A DNA stretch of 64,000 bases from Sphingomonas hankookensis (GCF_001619955.1 NZ_LQQO01000005.1:124001-188000); one strand, 5' to 3'. Positions 34,183-43,368 are shown, counted from the first letter of the stretch. The notes: generated by a model from the sequence alone, not told the origin. Program-made: numbers and translations.

Positions 34183-36489
34183 ATGAAGACCCGCCTGCCG
34201 CTGCTCGTCAGCGCCGCGTTCGTCGCGCTCGCGACGCCGGCATTCGCCCAGACCGCCGATGCGCCGACCGACGCGACCTCCGCCACGCCGGGCGAGGATG
34301 CCGGTCTCGGCGACATCGTCGTCACCGCCGAACGCCGCGAAGAGCGGTTGCAGAACACGCCGCTGTCGGTCGGTGTCGCGAGCGGCGACGACCTGCGCCA
34401 GTTCCAGTCGGGCGGCGAAGACACGCTGCTGTCGCTGTCGGGTCGCATCCCCGGCCTCTATGCGGAGACGACCACCGGCCGCATCTTCCCGCGCTTCTAC
34501 ATCCGGGGTCTGGGCAATATCGACTTCTATCTCGGCGCGTCGCAGCCGGTCACCGTCATCCAGGACGACGTGATCCTCGAACATGTCGTGCTGAAGTCGA
34601 ACCCGGTCTATGATGTGGCGCAGGTCGAAGTGTTGCGCGGGCCGCAGGGGTCGCTGTTCGGCCGCAACACCACCGCCGGCATCATCAAGTTCGATACGAT
34701 CCGCCCGACGGCCACCTTCCAGAGCCGCGCACAGGCGTCGTACGGCACCTATAACAGCGCCAGCTTCGACGCCGGGGTCGGCGGGCCGATCGCCGACGGG
34801 CTGATGGTGCGCGTGTCGGCGCTGGTCCAGCACCGCGACGACTGGGTCGACAACAGCTATACCGGCTTCAGCGCCGACAATACGCAGACGCCCAAGAAGA
34901 ACGCGATGGGCGGCTTCGACGACCGCAACCTGCGCCTGCAGCTGCGCGCGCAGCCGACAGATGCGATCACCCTCGACCTGTCGGGCCATGCCCGCTGGTA
35001 TGAGGGCACCTCGACCATCTTCCACCGCGCGGCATTGAAGCGCGGGTCGAACGACGTGTCGGCGGAACCCCGCGACCGCGTGGCGCTGGACGAAGGCGGC
35101 AACAATCCGCAGGCGTACAACACCTATGGCGCATCGGCTCGCGCCGCGTTCGATTTCGGTCCGGTCGAGCTGACCTCGATCACCGCGTACGAAACGACCA
35201 GCGGCTATAGCCGGGGCGATACCGATGGCGGCGCGGCGGCGCTGTTCCCGGTGAACGGCGTGCCCAACGGCTTCGGTCAGAGCCGCGGCAACATCCGCGA
35301 CCTCGACCAATGGTCGCAGGAACTGCGCCTTGCCTCGACCGGCAGCGGCCCGTTCGGCTTCCAGCTCGGCGGTTTCTATTTCGACAATCGCGACGTCACC
35401 GAATTCTACCAGCGCGGATTCTTCCTGACGACGGCAGCGCGCAATCCCAACAACTGGGTCCGGCTGCGGGATACCAACACGTCGTGGGCGGCGTTCGGAC
35501 AGGCGCATTACGACTTCACCGACCGGCTGACGCTGACCGCCGGTGCGCGCATCACCGAAGATACGAAGCGCACCCGGCTGGTGAAGACGGCCAACACCGC
35601 GGCGAACGTCGTCACCTATCGCGGTCGCACCGACGTCAAGCTGTCGTCGACCGAACCCAGCTGGGACGTCAGCCTGCTGTACAAGGCGAGCGACGAATTG
35701 AGCCTGTATTCGCGCGTCGCGCGCGGCTTCCGCGGGCCGACGATCCAGGGGCGCTCGGCGGTGTTCAACGCCGATTTCACCACGGCGGATTCCGAAACGA
35801 TCCTGTCGTTTGAAACCGGGTTCAAGAGCAACCTGCTCGACAACACGCTGCGACTGAACGCCACCGTCTTCGGCTATCGGGTCAAGGACATCCAGCTGAA
35901 CGGCAATGATTCGAACGGCAACGGCGTGCTGTTCAACGCCGACAAGGCGCAGGCATACGGCGTCGAAGCCGAGCTGGACTGGAAGCCGGTGCCGCAGCTG
36001 ACGCTGGGCCTGGGCGGCAGCTGGCTGCATTCGGCGATCCGCGACAAGCGCGTGTTCGCGCAGGTCTGTGCGCTGAACGGACAGGTGGTCTGCACCGTAT
36101 ACAACCCGACGATCCGCGTCGGCGCCAACACCTTTGCCCAGATCGACGGCGAACCGCTGCCCAATGCGCCCGAATATACGCTCGACCTGACCGCGCGCTG
36201 GGATCAGCCGCTCAACGACGGGTCGCGGGTGTTCATCGCCACCGACTGGAATCTGCAGGGCTATACCCAGTTCACCCTGTACCGGGCGCCCGAATTCACC
36301 GCGAACGGCAATTTCGAAGGCGGGCTGAAGATCGGTTACGCTCCGCCGTCCGACGCGTGGGAACTGTCGGTGTTCACGCGCAACATCACCAACGAAAAGA
36401 ACCTGAAGGGCGTGATCGAGAATTACATGGCCGCGGTGTTCAACGATCCGCGGATCATCGGTGTCTCGCTGTCGGGCAGGTTCCGGTAA
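34183..36489 (+). CDS. TonB-dependent outer-membrane receptor
   Basis: A 768-residue outer-membrane beta-barrel importer. The signal peptide covers about 1-22 (ending AFAQ). The TonB box region is GDIVVTAERREE, then the plug domain with PRFYIRGLGNIDF and VEVLRGPQGSLFGRNTTAG, and a 22-strand barrel with SRVARGFRGPTI near the middle. The C-terminus ends VSLSGRFR, short of the usual final Phe. Substrate is unknown; the sequence is of the general iron-siderophore/glycan receptor type. ATG 34183 has AAGGA seven bases upstream. It lies between the DUF1800-DUF1501 pair and ctaB, and no sugar or siderophore gene is adjacent. Confidence 0.92.
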   Translation: MKTRLPLLVSAAFVALATPAFAQTADAPTDATSATPGEDAGLGDIVVTAERREERLQNTPLSVGVASGDDLRQFQSGGEDTLLSLSGRIPGLYAETTTGRIFPRFYIRGLGNIDFYLGASQPVTVIQDDVILEHVVLKSNPVYDVAQVEVLRGPQGSLFGRNTTAGIIKFDTIRPTATFQSRAQASYGTYNSASFDAGVGGPIADGLMVRVSALVQHRDDWVDNSYTGFSADNTQTPKKNAMGGFDDRNLRLQLRAQPTDAITLDLSGHARWYEGTSTIFHRAALKRGSNDVSAEPRDRVALDEGGNNPQAYNTYGASARAAFDFGPVELTSITAYETTSGYSRGDTDGGAAALFPVNGVPNGFGQSRGNIRDLDQWSQELRLASTGSGPFGFQLGGFYFDNRDVTEFYQRGFFLTTAARNPNNWVRLRDTNTSWAAFGQAHYDFTDRLTLTAGARITEDTKRTRLVKTANTAANVVTYRGRTDVKLSSTEPSWDVSLLYKASDELSLYSRVARGFRGPTIQGRSAVFNADFTTADSETILSFETGFKSNLLDNTLRLNATVFGYRVKDIQLNGNDSNGNGVLFNADKAQAYGVEAELDWKPVPQLTLGLGGSWLHSAIRDKRVFAQVCALNGQVVCTVYNPTIRVGANTFAQIDGEPLPNAPEYTLDLTARWDQPLNDGSRVFIATDWNLQGYTQFTLYRAPEFTANGNFEGGLKIGYAPPSDAWELSVFTRNITNEKNLKGVIENYMAAVFNDPRIIGVSLSGRFR

Positions 36490-36512
36490 GGGGCTGAGCG
36501 CTTCCCCCCGTT

Positions 36513-36611
36513 CGTCATTCCGGCGGAGGCCGGAATCCATGGATGGGGGGACGGTCGCGGTTCTTTCGACAGCTTCCGACACAATGGATCCCGGCCTTCG
36601 CCGGGATGACG
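36513..36611. repeat. palindromic repeat pair (CCGGCGGAGGCCGG type)
   Basis: GTCATTCCGGCGGAGGCCGGAATCCA faces GGATCCCGGCCTTCGCCGGGATGACG. With the next repeat it fills the 317-base gap between the receptor gene and ctaB; I see no gene in that gap. Confidence 0.8.
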
Positions 36612-36644
36612 GGGTGGGATGGTAAGGTCTCGCCCTACCCCCAT

Positions 36645-36739
36645 CGTCACCCCCGCGCAGGCGGGGGTCCATAACCGCTGGCGCTGGTTGGGAATCATGG
36701 ACGTTGCGTCTATGGATTCCCGCCTTCGCGGGAATGACG
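36645..36739. repeat. palindromic repeat pair (CCCCCGCGCAGGCGGGGG type)
   Basis: CGTCACCCCCGCGCAGGCGGGGGTCC faces GGATTCCCGCCTTCGCGGGAATGACG: a left unit of one subfamily and a right unit of another, so this is a mixed pair. It lies just upstream of ctaB, where it may border the promoter. Confidence 0.78.
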
Positions 36740-36806
36740 ACGGGGGTGGGCACCGCGAACCTCACACCCGCTTTCCCCCGCCCGCACAACTCTCTATACA
36801 GCGGCG

Positions 36807-37706
36807 ATGACCGCGCAGACGATCACCCTGCCCGCCGACTGGCGCGACTTCCTGGCCCTGACCAAGCCCCGCGTGATGACGCTGGTCGTCTTCACCGGCC
36901 TGTGCGGGATGCTGGCAGCCCCCGTGCCGATCCATCCGGTGCTGGGCTTCACCGCCGTGCTGTGCATCGCGCTCGGTGCAGGTGCCGCCGGTGCGCTGAA
37001 CCAATGGTATGAGGCCGATCTCGACGCGAAGATGAAGCGGACGCAGGGCCGCCCGCTGCCCGCCGGGCGGATGGAGCGCGAATCGGCGCTGCATTTCGGT
37101 GTCGGCCTCGCGATCTTCTCGGTCGTGCTGATGGGGCTGGCCGTGAATGTCCCCGCCGCGATCATCCTGACCGTCTCGATCCTGTTCTACGTGCTGGTCT
37201 ATACCGTGTGGCTCAAGCGCCGCACGCCGCAGAACATCGTCATCGGCGGCGCGGCGGGGGCGTTTCCGCCGCTGATCGGCTGGGCGGCGGCGACCGGCGA
37301 TGTCGCGCTGCTGCCGTTCCTGCTGTTCAGCCTCGTCTTCCTGTGGACGCCGCCGCATTTCTGGGCCTTGGCGCTGTTCGTGAAGACCGATTACGCCAAT
37401 GCCGGTGTGCCGATGCTGCCGGTGGTGGCGGGCGAGCGGGTGACGCGGACGCAGATCGGGCTGTACACCATCCCGATGGCCGCCGTCGCGGTGGCGCCAT
37501 GGCCGCTGGGCCTCACCGGTCCGATCTACGGCATCGCCGCGTGCCTGCTGACCGCGACCTTCGGCGTGCTGGCGGTGCAGGTCGCGACGCGCAGGACCGG
37601 CCCCGAAGACAAGATGAAGCCCGAAAAGCGGCTGTTCGCTTTCTCGATCCTGTATCTCTTTGCGATGTTCGGCGCGCTGGTCGCCGACCGGTGGGTGGCG
37701 GCATGA
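36807..37706 (+). CDS. ctaB: heme o synthase (protoheme IX farnesyltransferase)
   Basis: A 299-residue UbiA-type membrane prenyltransferase that adds a farnesyl group to heme b, giving heme o for oxidase assembly. The prenyl-diphosphate site is [20 protein letters not shown] (N-x3-D-x3-D pattern) with a second region [17 protein letters not shown]. About eight or nine helices follow. ATG 36807 has no obvious RBS. The stop overlaps the 44-residue CoxF-like gene (ATGA), which starts a coupled run to surf1. Confidence 0.94.
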   Translation: MTAQTITLPADWRDFLALTKPRVMTLVVFTGLCGMLAAPVPIHPVLGFTAVLCIALGAGAAGALNQWYEADLDAKMKRTQGRPLPAGRMERESALHFGVGLAIFSVVLMGLAVNVPAAIILTVSILFYVLVYTVWLKRRTPQNIVIGGAAGAFPPLIGWAAATGDVALLPFLLFSLVFLWTPPHFWALALFVKTDYANAGVPMLPVVAGERVTRTQIGLYTIPMAAVAVAPWPLGLTGPIYGIAACLLTATFGVLAVQVATRRTGPEDKMKPEKRLFAFSILYLFAMFGALVADRWVAA

Positions 37707-37837
37707 GCGAGCACGACGACCGCATCCGCGCGCGCCAGCGCGAACGGGCGAAGGTGATGGCGTGGCTGCTCGGCGCGTTCGTGCTGCTGATGTTCGCGAT
37801 CACCATCGTCAAGATTCGCGCCGGGATGGGCGCGTGA
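37703..37837 (+). CDS. CoxF-like small membrane protein
   Basis: A 44-residue protein with a charged N-terminus ([16 protein letters not shown]), then a single hydrophobic helix (about 19-36) and a short basic end. The position between ctaB and ctaG, the size and the single helix fit the short CoxF-type proteins found in alphaproteobacterial cox clusters; its function is not known. The start ATG 37703 overlaps the ctaB stop (ATGA) and its stop overlaps the ctaG GTG (GTGA), so it is very likely translated. Easily missed because of length. Confidence 0.82.
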   Translation: MSEHDDRIRARQRERAKVMAWLLGAFVLLMFAITIVKIRAGMGA

Positions 37838-38367
37838 CCCGCAACCTGCGCACCGCCCTGTTCGCCGCCGCGGCCGTGGTCGGCATGACCGGGGTCGGCT
37901 TCGCCAGCGTGCCGCTCTACCGCATGTTCTGTCAGGTGACCGGGTTCAACGGCACGACGCAGCGCGGGCAGGCAGCGCCCGGCGGCATCGGCGACAAGGT
38001 CGTGGTGCGCTTCGACGCCAACTCGAACCCCGCACTTGGCTGGGAGTTCAAGCCCGAACGCGCATCGGAAACCGTCGATATCGGCGCGCGCGACATGGCG
38101 TTCTTCACCGCCAAGAACGTGTCGGGCCGCCCGGTCACCGGCACCGCGACCTTCAACGTGACGCCCAGTCAGGCGGGAAAATATTTCACGAAGATCCAGT
38201 GCTTCTGCTTCACCGAACAGACGCTGCAGCCGGGTGAGAAGGTGCGGATGCCGGTCATCTTCTTCGTCGATCCGAAGATCCATGACGACCCGGATGCGAA
38301 GGACATTCGCGCGATCACGCTGTCCTACACATTTTACCCGGTGGATTCGGCCGCGACGACCAGCTAG
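37834..38367 (+). CDS. ctaG: cytochrome c oxidase copper chaperone CtaG/Cox11
   Basis: A 177-residue membrane-anchored protein that delivers copper to the CuB site of subunit I. One helix near the N-terminus (about 5-25) is followed by VPLYRMFCQVTGFNGTTQ, and the periplasmic immunoglobulin-like domain carries the copper-binding CFCF at 123-126 in KIQCFCFTEQTL. The GTG start at 37834 overlaps the preceding stop (GTGA); the longer frame upstream is antisense-free but lies in ctaB and the CoxF-like gene. coxC follows after 49 bases. Confidence 0.94.
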   Translation: MTRNLRTALFAAAAVVGMTGVGFASVPLYRMFCQVTGFNGTTQRGQAAPGGIGDKVVVRFDANSNPALGWEFKPERASETVDIGARDMAFFTAKNVSGRPVTGTATFNVTPSQAGKYFTKIQCFCFTEQTLQPGEKVRMPVIFFVDPKIHDDPDAKDIRAITLSYTFYPVDSAATTS

Positions 38368-38416
38368 GATCGCGCAGAATTACGCACCGGCACAGGCGCG
38401 ACGCATATAGGGATGG

Positions 38417-39334
38417 ATGATGGCAGGCGCGAAGAACCACGATTTTCACATCCTTCCCCCCAGCATCTGGCCGCTGGCGAGTTCGCTGGCCGCGTTCGCG
38501 CTGGCAGCGGGTGGGGTCATGTGGATGAACGAGGCGGCGCTGGGCGGGCTGGTGTTCGGCGCGGGGCTGATCGCCACGCTGTCGTGCATGGGCTTCTGGT
38601 GGGCGGACGTCATCCGCGAGGCGAAGGCCGGCGACCATACCCCGGTCGTGCAGCTGCACCTGCGCTACGGCATGATCCTGTTCATCGCGTCCGAAGTGAT
38701 GTTCTTCGTCGGCTGGTTCTGGTCGTGGTTCGACTTTTCGCTGTTCCCCGCCGCGATCCAGTACAGCCATGAGGACGGCGTCTCGCTGATCGAGGCAGGC
38801 AACACCGCGGTCACCGCGCAATGGCCGCCGGCGGGCCTCGAAGTGCTTAACGCGTTCGAGCTGCCGCTGCTCAACACCTTCATCCTGCTGCTGTCGGGCA
38901 CGACCGTCACCTGGGCACACCATGCGCTGATCCACAACCAGCGCGGCGGCAAGCTCAAGGGGCTGTGGGGCGCGATCGGCGTGGGCGAGAATGACGGCGT
39001 CAAGAAGGGGCTGTGGCTGACCGTCCTTCTGGGCGCGCTGTTCTCGTGCATCCAGGCCTATGAGTATATCCATGCGCCGATGCCGTTCGCGGGGCTGAAC
39101 TATGGCGCCGCCTTCTACATGGCGACCGGGTTCCACGGCTTCCACGTGCTCGTCGGCACCATCTTCCTCGCCGTCAACCTGATCCGCGCCTACAAGGGCG
39201 ACTTTACGCCCAAGCAGCATTTCGGCTTCGAAGCGGCCGCCTGGTACTGGCATTTCGTCGACGTGGTGTGGCTGTTCCTGTTCGTCGTCATCTATGTCTG
39301 GGGCGGCTGGGGCGCGCCGATCCATGGTGGCTGA
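38417..39334 (+). CDS. coxC: cytochrome c oxidase subunit III
   Basis: A 305-residue, seven-helix subunit III. Conserved parts are HILPPSIWPLASS at the N-terminus, RYGMILFIASEVMFFVGWFWSWF with the conserved Glu, NTFILLLSGTTVTWAHHAL, and AAWYWHFVDVVWLFLFVVIY at the end. ATG 38417 is followed by ATG 38420; either may serve. The stop shares one base with the DUF983 start (TGATG). It is the seventh cox-related gene here and completes the set of core subunits I-III within the window. Confidence 0.95.
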   Translation: MMAGAKNHDFHILPPSIWPLASSLAAFALAAGGVMWMNEAALGGLVFGAGLIATLSCMGFWWADVIREAKAGDHTPVVQLHLRYGMILFIASEVMFFVGWFWSWFDFSLFPAAIQYSHEDGVSLIEAGNTAVTAQWPPAGLEVLNAFELPLLNTFILLLSGTTVTWAHHALIHNQRGGKLKGLWGAIGVGENDGVKKGLWLTVLLGALFSCIQAYEYIHAPMPFAGLNYGAAFYMATGFHGFHVLVGTIFLAVNLIRAYKGDFTPKQHFGFEAAAWYWHFVDVVWLFLFVVIYVWGGWGAPIHGG

Positions 39335-39717
39335 TGCCTGATCCGGTGGGCGCGGGCGGTCCCGCGCCCTTCGATTGCGGCATGCGCGGCCTGTGTCCGC
39401 GCTGCGGGGCCACGACCTTGTTCCGTGGCCCCGTCGCCTTTGCCGACCGGTGCGGCGCCTGTGCCCTTGATTTCTCGGCGTTCAATGTCGGCGACGGACC
39501 GGCGGCGTTCCTGACGCTGATCCTGGGCGGCATCGTCACCATCCTCGCCATCTGGCTCGACCTGAAGGTGGGGCCACCGTGGTGGGTCCATGCCCTGCTG
39601 TGGATACCGCTGACCATCGGCGGCGTGGTCGGGTCGCTCCGGATCGCCAAGGGCATGCTGCTGGCGCTCGAATATCGCAACGCCGCGCGCGAAGGCAAAA
39701 TCGCCCCCCGCCCATGA
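39334..39717 (+). CDS. DUF983 family protein
   Basis: A 127-residue protein with a zinc-ribbon-like N-terminus (CGMRGLCPRCG, later CGACALDF) and two hydrophobic helices (about 50-72 and 80-102). DUF983 genes sit between coxC and surf1 in many alphaproteobacteria; a role in oxidase or copper handling is suspected but not shown. ATG 39334 overlaps the coxC stop; its own stop overlaps the surf1 ATG (ATGA). Confidence 0.88.
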   Translation: MPDPVGAGGPAPFDCGMRGLCPRCGATTLFRGPVAFADRCGACALDFSAFNVGDGPAAFLTLILGGIVTILAIWLDLKVGPPWWVHALLWIPLTIGGVVGSLRIAKGMLLALEYRNAAREGKIAPRP

Positions 39718-40322
39718 AGCGCCTGCCCGTCCTGCCGACCCTTATCGTCCTGCTCGCGGTCGCCGCCATGATCGCGCTCGGCGTCTGGCAGTTGCAGCGC
39801 CGTACCGAAAAGGCCGCGCTGATCGCGCGCGCCACCGCCAATCTCGACCGCCCGGCCCAGCCCTTGCCGCCGCGGATCGCCGACGAGCTGCTGTTCGCGC
39901 GCGTTACCGCCACTTGTGCCCGGGTCGAGGGGTGGACGATGGGCGCCGGCCGCACGGCAAACGGCACCTCGGGCTATCGCCATATCGCCGCCTGCCAGTC
40001 ACCGACCGGCCAGCGCTTCCGCGTCGACATGGGTGTCGCGACCGACCCGAAGCTGCGCCCGGTCTGGGCCGGCGGCGCGGTCGCCGGCACCTTGAGCCAC
40101 GCGCCGGGCGGGCCGACCCTGCTCGACCGGATGACCGGCCATGCCGCGCCACCCGCGCCGATGATCGTGTCGGACGTCGCCGCACCGGGCCTGTCGCCCA
40201 GCCAGCGCCCCGATCCGGCCAGCCTGCCCGACAATCATCTGGGCTATGCGCTGCAATGGTTCGGCTTCGCCTTGGCCGCGGTCATCATATACTTGCTGGC
40301 ACTTCGTCGTCGTAGCCGCTAA
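39714..40322 (+). CDS. SURF1 family oxidase assembly protein
   Basis: A 202-residue protein with two membrane helices (about 8-26 and 180-198) around a periplasmic domain, the standard SURF1 topology. The N-terminal LGVWQLQRRTEKAALIA and the C-terminal NHLGYALQWFGFALAAVI are the family marks. It helps insert heme a into subunit I. It overlaps DUF983 by four bases and lies ten bases before thrC. Confidence 0.9.
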   Translation: MKRLPVLPTLIVLLAVAAMIALGVWQLQRRTEKAALIARATANLDRPAQPLPPRIADELLFARVTATCARVEGWTMGAGRTANGTSGYRHIAACQSPTGQRFRVDMGVATDPKLRPVWAGGAVAGTLSHAPGGPTLLDRMTGHAAPPAPMIVSDVAAPGLSPSQRPDPASLPDNHLGYALQWFGFALAAVIIYLLALRRRSR

Positions 40323-40332
40323 CCGCACCCCC

Positions 40333-41727
40333 ATGCGGTATGTCAGCACCAGGGGCGATGCGCCCGAACTCGACTTCGCCGGCGCGACGCTGGCCGGATT
40401 GGCACGCGATGGCGGGCTGTATGTCCCGACCGAGTGGCCGACGCTGACCCGTGACGATATCGCGGCGCTGGCGGGCCTCAGCTATGCCGAAACGGCGGTG
40501 CGGGTGATGCTGCCGTTCGTCGGCGACTCGCTGTCGGAAGACGAACTGCGCGCGCTATGCGAAACCGCCTATGGCCGCTTCAGCCACAAGGGCGTCACCC
40601 CGCTGGTACAGCTCGACCATGACCAGTGGCTGCTGGAGCTGTTCCACGGCCCGACGCTGGCGTTCAAGGACGTTGCATTGCAGCTTCTGGGGCTGTTGTT
40701 CGAACGTTTCCTCACCGGCACCAGCGAACGCCTGACGATCGTCGGCGCGACCAGCGGGGACACCGGATCGGCCGCGATCGACGCGGTGGCGGGTCGCGAG
40801 AATATCGACATCTTCATGCTGCACCCGGCGGGCCGCGTGTCCGACGTGCAGCGGCGGCAGATGACGACCGTGCTGTCGCCCAACGTCCACAATATCGCGA
40901 TCGAAGGCGACTTCGACACGGCGCAGGCGCTGGTCAAGGCGATGTTCAACGATCCCGGCTTCTCGGGGCGCTTCCGCCTGTCCGCCGTCAATTCGATCAA
41001 CTGGGCGCGGTTGATGGCGCAGGTGGTCTATTATTTCTACGCCGCCGTACGGCTGGGCGGACCGGACAAGGCGATCGCCTTCTCGGTCCCGACCGGCAAT
41101 TTCGGCGACGTGTTCGCAGGCTATGTCGCGGCGCAGATGGGGCTGCCGATCGCCAGGCTGATCGTCGCGACCAACGTCAACGACATCCTGCACCGCGCGC
41201 TGTCGACCGGCGATTATTCGAGCGCGACGGTAACGCCGACCGCCACCCCGTCGATGGATATCCAGGTCAGCTCGAACTTCGAACGACTGCTGCACGATCT
41301 GGGCGGGCGCGACGGGCTGGCGCTGGGCGACCAGATGCGCGGGTTCGAATCGAGCCGGGCGATGCGGCTGACCAATGCGCAGCAACAGGGCGCGGCCTCG
41401 CTGTTCCAGAGCGCGCGCGTCGATGCCGACCGCATGGCGCAGGCGATGCGCTGGGCATGCGACAACGCCGCGCAGACGATCGACCCGCACACCGCCATCG
41501 CGCTTGCCGCCGCGCTCGACAGCGGCATCGACGCGCCGATGGTCACGCTGGCGACCGCGCACCCGGCCAAGTTCCCCGACGCGGTCGAACGTGCCATCGG
41601 CACCCGCGCCCCGCTGCCCCCGCGCGTCGGCGACCTGTTCGAGCGCGAGGAACGCTATGTCACCCTGCCCGCTACCTTCGAAGCGGTAACTGCCTGGATC
41701 GCCGAACGGGCGACGCCCCGCGCGTAA
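40333..41727 (+). CDS. thrC: threonine synthase
   Basis: A 464-residue PLP enzyme converting O-phosphohomoserine to threonine. Its N-terminus RYVSTRGDAPELDFAGATLAGLARDGGLYVP is of the long bacterial (clan 2) type, and the PLP lysine is in LAFKDVALQ (Lys112). GATSGDTGSAAI and SVPTGNFGDVFAGY are the phosphate-binding segments. It is downstream of surf1 by ten bases and overlaps the methyltransferase start (TAATG). Linkage of thrC to the cox operon is a standard alphaproteobacterial layout. Confidence 0.95.
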   Translation: MRYVSTRGDAPELDFAGATLAGLARDGGLYVPTEWPTLTRDDIAALAGLSYAETAVRVMLPFVGDSLSEDELRALCETAYGRFSHKGVTPLVQLDHDQWLLELFHGPTLAFKDVALQLLGLLFERFLTGTSERLTIVGATSGDTGSAAIDAVAGRENIDIFMLHPAGRVSDVQRRQMTTVLSPNVHNIAIEGDFDTAQALVKAMFNDPGFSGRFRLSAVNSINWARLMAQVVYYFYAAVRLGGPDKAIAFSVPTGNFGDVFAGYVAAQMGLPIARLIVATNVNDILHRALSTGDYSSATVTPTATPSMDIQVSSNFERLLHDLGGRDGLALGDQMRGFESSRAMRLTNAQQQGAASLFQSARVDADRMAQAMRWACDNAAQTIDPHTAIALAAALDSGIDAPMVTLATAHPAKFPDAVERAIGTRAPLPPRVGDLFEREERYVTLPATFEAVTAWIAERATPRA

Positions 41728-42593
41728 TGGACCCGATCGCACTTATCGGCGAGCCATGGGGCGATTACGGGCTGATCGATTGCGGCCATGGTCGCAAGCT
41801 GGAACGCTATGGCCCGTTCCGCTTCATCCGGCCGGAGCCGCAGGCGATGTGGGCGCCGGCACTCGACCGGTGGGACGCGCATGGCGAGTTCGTGCCCGGA
41901 TCGGACGAGGATGGCGGCGGGCGCTGGCAATTCTTCAAGCAGCCTCCGCGCGACTGGCCGCTGACGTGGCGCGAGGTGCGCTTTTCGGCCAGCAACACGC
42001 CGTTCCGCCATCTCGGCTTCTTTCCCGACATGGCGCCGGTGTGGGACTGGATGCGCGGGCGGCTGGACGGGGCGAGTGATCCGGAATGCCTGAACCTGTT
42101 TGGCTATACCGGGGTCGGCAGCCTCGCGCTTGCCAACGCGGGCGCGCGCGTCGTCCATGTCGATGCGTCGAAGAAGTCGGTCGAGCAGGCGCGCGCGAAT
42201 GCGGCGCTGTCGGAGATGACCGACAAGCCGGTCCGCTGGCTGGTCGAGGACGCCGCCAAGTTCGTGGGCCGCGAGGTGCGGCGGGGACGGCGTTATGACG
42301 GCATCATTCTCGACCCGCCCAAATGGGGCCGTGGGCCGAATGGCGAAGTGTGGAAGCTGGAGGAGCACCTCCCTGGCCTGATCGCCGATTGCCGCCAGTT
42401 GCTCGATGGCAAGTCGCGGTTCCTGTTCCTGACGGTGTACGCGGTGCGGATGTCGGCGCTGGCGATCGGCGAATTGCTGCGCCAGTCGCTCGGCGATCTG
42501 GGCGGCACGGTCGAATGCGGCGAACTGGGCGTGCGCGAGGAGACGCGCGGGCTGGTCCTGCCGACAGCGATTTTCGCGCGGTGGTCCCGCTAA
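41727..42593 (+). CDS. RlmI-like class I SAM-dependent methyltransferase
   Basis: A 288-residue enzyme of the SAM-methyltransferase group near RlmI (23S rRNA m5C), but lacking the PUA part. The glycine-rich SAM motif is LNLFGYTGVGSLALANAG, with the acidic loop VVHVDASKKSVEQA, and the catalytic-motif-like LDPPKWGRGP. Its substrate is probably rRNA, but this is not certain. The start overlaps the thrC stop by one base. A strongly folded repeat follows. Confidence 0.85.
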   Translation: MDPIALIGEPWGDYGLIDCGHGRKLERYGPFRFIRPEPQAMWAPALDRWDAHGEFVPGSDEDGGGRWQFFKQPPRDWPLTWREVRFSASNTPFRHLGFFPDMAPVWDWMRGRLDGASDPECLNLFGYTGVGSLALANAGARVVHVDASKKSVEQARANAALSEMTDKPVRWLVEDAAKFVGREVRRGRRYDGIILDPPKWGRGPNGEVWKLEEHLPGLIADCRQLLDGKSRFLFLTVYAVRMSALAIGELLRQSLGDLGGTVECGELGVREETRGLVLPTAIFARWSR

Positions 42594-42595
42594 GA

Positions 42596-42730
42596 TCCTC
42601 CCCATCTTCGATGGGGAGGGGGACCGCTCGCGTAGCGAGGGGTGGAGGGGCGTCACCGCGAACGCAGCGCAGGGGGCAATGCCCCTCCACCAGCCTGCGG
42701 CTGGTCCCCCTCCCCGCATAGCGGGGAGGA
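42596..42730. repeat. 135-bp nested palindromic element (CCTCCCC...GGGGAGG type)
   Basis: TCCTCCCC at the left and GGGGAGGA at the right form the outer arms. Inside, GGGGGACC/GGTCCCCC and GGGTGGAGGGGC/GCCCCTCCACC add further inverted arms, so the whole element folds into one long branched hairpin. It is unlike the GTCAYCCC family elsewhere here. It lies between two convergent genes and could end transcription from both. Confidence 0.82.
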
Positions 42731-42732
42731 CC

Positions 42733-43368
42733 TCAGGTCCGCCCGATCCGCATCGCCGCGCCCGCCACCACCGGGGCGCCGACGCACAGCAACAGGCTGG
42801 TCGCCGCCAGCAGCTTGATCGCGCCGGCACCACCCTCCAGCCCGCCCGCCCCGAAGATCACCAGCGGCAGCGCCAGCGGCAGCATCACGAGGCCCGCCAC
42901 CGCGCCCCCGCCACGCAGGCCGGCGGTCAGTGCCGCCGTCGCCACGCCCAGCGCCGCCAGCCCCGGCGTGCCGAGCAGCAACCCGATCTCCAGCGCGACC
43001 AAGGTCGGCCCGTCCATCCCCAGCAATGCCGCCGACAGCGCCGCCGCCAGCATCACCGCCGGCGCAAAGCCCAGCCAGTGACCGATCGTCTTGGCGGCGG
43101 CGACGCTCGTTTCGCTCCATCCGCGTAAGACCAGCTGATCGACCACCCCGGCTTCCATATCGGGCGCGACCAGCCGGTCGAGCGGCAGCAACGCGGCCAG
43201 CAGCGCTGCCGCCCACGCCACCCCGCCGCCGATCCGTGCCAGCAATGCCGCATCGGGACCGATCGCGAAGGGGAACAGCGTCGCGACCAGCAGGAAGAAG
43301 GCGACCGGCAGCAACAGCCCGCCGCCGCTCCACGCGATACGCAGTTCGCGCAGGATCAGCGCGATCAC
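42733..43368 (-). CDS. ccmB: heme exporter permease CcmB
   Basis: A 211-residue inner-membrane subunit of the CcmAB heme-ABC exporter used in c-type cytochrome maturation. There are about six hydrophobic helices, with the family-typical LILRELRIAW start and the SGGGLLLPVAFFLLVA helix. Length is close to the usual 217-222. The GTG start at 43368 overlaps the ccmA stop (GTGA). CcmC, CcmD, CcmE and CcmF are not in the window. Confidence 0.9.
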   Translation of the reverse strand: MIALILRELRIAWSGGGLLLPVAFFLLVATLFPFAIGPDAALLARIGGGVAWAAALLAALLPLDRLVAPDMEAGVVDQLVLRGWSETSVAAAKTIGHWLGFAPAVMLAAALSAALLGMDGPTLVALEIGLLLGTPGLAALGVATAALTAGLRGGGAVAGLVMLPLALPLVIFGAGGLEGGAGAIKLLAATSLLLCVGAPVVAGAAMRIGRT

